64,000 nt of DNA from Amoebophrya sp. A120 (Eukaryota > Sar > Dinophyceae > Syndiniales > Amoebophryaceae), in assembly GCA_905178155.1 (NCBI GenBank), contig CAJINV010000003.1, positions 3,715,600 through 3,779,599 of the forward strand. Direction: 5' to 3'. Below the pieces are notes generated by a model, which saw only the letters and a list, made by a program, of their open reading frames with translations, ran no database searches and was not told the DNA's origin. Shown piece after piece: positions 62,436-64,000 of this stretch. The translations under genes and the position numbers were made by a program. The first letter of the stretch is position 1. Every line of letters begins with the position of its first letter.

Positions 62436-64000
62436 ATGTCAACTATTCCGGGAGACGGACGGCAGCATCAGCATGATCTTGCAGGCGACCCTCCAACTCA
62501 CATCTCTGCTTTCAGCCTGGTTGTGCTGTTCGCGCTGTGGGTGTTTGCGCACGCATGGGGTTGCTTATTCCGTTACGTGATGAAGACACCCCCACTGCTG
62601 GGCTACCTCCTGGGGGGTATTTGTTTCCGCAACGTGGGCGGTGCCGCACTGCATTTCGCACAGGCGAAGGTGAGGCAGTCACTAATACATGACAACAGCA
62701 GGACAACGACCAAACCTGGCGGCCCCCCAGCGGCCGGAGATGCGGAACAAGCGAGCCAAAACCTCACTTTGATTCCCGCAGATATTTCGTCCCTCGTGCG
62801 CACGCTCGGGCTCGCCACTATTCTCATGATTGCGGGATGCGAGATCGACTACCAGAAAATCCGGCGGATGGGCGGCATGTGTCTGCGGCTGACCGTGCTT
62901 CCCGGCGTGAGCGAGGCCTTTGCCGTGGCTCTCGTATCCATGTATGTGTTTGGGTTTTCCCTCGCCTGGGGCCTCGTGCTGGGCTTTATCCTGGGCGCCG
63001 TGTCCCCTGCCGTGGTGTGCGGCGGTATGTTTGCGCTGCAAAAGCGCGGGTACGGTGTCGCGAAGGCGATTCCCTCTCTGGTCGTGTGCGCCGTATCAAA
63101 TGCAAAAATTTCTGGGTCTGGAAGATTGCGAGATTTGTTATGCTGATCTGGCATGGCTCTTGAATCTGTATTGCGTGGCCACAAACAACCTCTCTCGCCT
63201 GTCATGCAAAAACGCAGTTTCTCATGCGGAATACGCAGCACCGAAGCACGAAGCAACTTGTCATGCTTGGCGGCGCATTACAGTGCATTTGTATATTGAC
63301 TGACTTGCATCACAAGTTTCCAGACCCAGACATTTTTGCATTTCATACGCCGCGAGCTTGGACGACGTGGTTGCCATTTATCAAATGCAAAAATGTCTGG
63401 GTCTGCAAGAATGCAACTTGTGATGCTGCATTTGGATGTCTAAAAGATTTGTGTTGCATGAGCAGCAAAAGGAGTCTCACTTTTGCTACGCGGACAGGGC
63501 ATTTGTCATGCGGAATAGGCATCAAGAATCCCTGAAAAAACCTGTGATGCTAGGGCATGCATCACAGACATCATGGCTCATGCAAACCGTGCGTGGCATG
63601 TCTCAAAGTCAAAACCCTCCAGACCCAGACATTTTTGCATTTTATACCATTTCCGGGTTCACCACCTCGCTCGGCGTCGCCATGAGTGACATCATGCCCG
63701 CGGACGAGAGAAACCTTTTGCGGACCCTGCTGGGGCTGCCGCACGTACCTGCGCATCCCAGTTCGCACTTCTACGCGATGCTGCACGGGCCAACCAATTT
63801 GCTGCTCGGCGCGGTGCTGGGCGTCACTTTAGGTGCGGCGTTCGCGAAGCTTTGCCAAACGGACGCAGCGACGGCATCTTCATCATCATCCCGAGGGGGT
63901 CATGCAACCTCTAGTTCAACTAGCTCCTTTTGGGGTAGCGGTTCTTTCTTCGGCCGCAAGCTCCTGGCTGCCCACGCGCTCGCCCGCCGAAACGAACTGC
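62436..64000 (+). CDS. SLC9B/NHA-type cation/proton antiporter, 3' end outside window
   Basis: Exons 62436-63093, 63353-63378, 63653 to beyond 64000. The N-terminal helices include ..TPPLLGYLLGGICFRNVGG, then ..LATILMIAGCEIDYQKI.., ..LAWGLVLGFILGAVSPAVVCGGMF.. and ..GYGVAKAIPSLVVCA. After removing two introners the sequence continues ASLDDVVAISGFTTSLGVAMSD, matching the NHA2-type 'D-D' ion-binding helix (the paired Asp of electrogenic CPA2 antiporters). The protein exchanges Na+ or Li+ for H+ across an organellar or plasma membrane. A Ser/Gly-rich loop follows near the window edge. Both introns are family 1 introners and the exon between them is only 26 nt. No GT-AG intron is seen in the visible part. 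Confidence 0.93.
63094..63347. mobile_element. Family 1 introner, target duplication CGCCG
   Basis: Left TATCAAATGCAAAAATTTCT, right ACATTTTTGCATTTCATA. CGCCG at 63089-63093 and 63348-63352. 254 bp. Removal joins ..VVCA to ASLDD.. in the antiporter. Confidence 0.93.
63379..63647. mobile_element. Family 1 introner, target duplication CCATT
   Basis: Left TATCAAATGCAAAAATGTCT, right ACATTTTTGCATTTTATA. CCATT at 63374-63378 and 63648-63652. 269 bp. Removal joins ..DDVVAI to SGFTTS.. in the antiporter. It lies 31 bp from the previous element. Confidence 0.93.

Noticed and set aside
500-63647. Classical MITEs with no relation to splicing
   Set aside because: They have MITE-like ends and duplications, but each complete copy interrupts a coding frame that is restored exactly on removal. 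Plain MITE insertion would have destroyed every host gene.

Overview
The window is nuclear DNA of a eukaryote. Genes are split by GT-AG introns, coding sequence is GC-rich and spacers are AT-richer, TAA, TAG and TGA all serve as stops, and the recognisable products are eukaryotic: a Neo1/ATP9-type P4-ATPase, a SLC44 choline-transporter-like protein, a GRIP golgin, the splicing factor RBM25, the U6 snRNP protein LSm4 and an SLC9B/NHA-type cation/proton antiporter. Many transposon-like introns ('introners') and same-direction gene clusters fit an alveolate. My best guess is a syndinialean dinoflagellate of the Amoebophrya type, for which introner elements have been reported. This is inference from architecture, not from a marker gene.

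Layout. From 1 to about 46.6 kb every gene I can model is on the minus strand. These are a large unrecognised, possibly secreted protein (762-3903, continuing off the left edge), a satellite block (4.4-7.65 kb), the P4-ATPase (7975-13674), a HAD-like phosphatase (14504-16143), a possible Cys-rich exon near 19.1 kb, a Ser/Lys-rich unknown (20022-22682), an EF-hand membrane protein (23558-24334), the SLC44-like transporter (25055-29607), a ubiquitin-like-fold protein (30507-35272), the GRIP golgin (36197-38679), a long coiled-coil protein (39163-41246 plus an unresolved 5' end), RBM25 (41875-45614) and a short coiled-coil gene (45954-46608). From 50.2 kb to the right edge every gene is on the plus strand: a Gln/Pro/Gly-rich CCCH-like protein (50169-54862), a possible cyclin-box protein (56543-60329), LSm4 (61398-62093) and the antiporter (62436 to beyond 64000). 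The 46.6-50.2 kb divergent strand switch is compositionally odd: two GC-rich blocks flank an AT-rich core.

The central finding is a set of 19 short elements with terminal inverted repeats, in seven sequence families, all lying inside genes. Nearly all begin and end with TAT/ATA and are flanked by a 5-bp target duplication. In every complete case, removing the element plus one duplication copy rejoins the open reading frame exactly. The junctions lack GT-AG, while about 39 ordinary GT-AG introns occur in the same genes. The elements therefore look like DNA-transposon-derived introns that are removed precisely from RNA by a non-canonical or hairpin-assisted route. The cyclin-box gene carries four in a row, the SLC44-like gene carries three families, and two insertions in the antiporter isolate the ion-binding Asp-Asp motif on a 26-nt exon.

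Gene models were built by eye from splice-site phase. Where a donor, acceptor or terminal exon is ambiguous, the entry says so.
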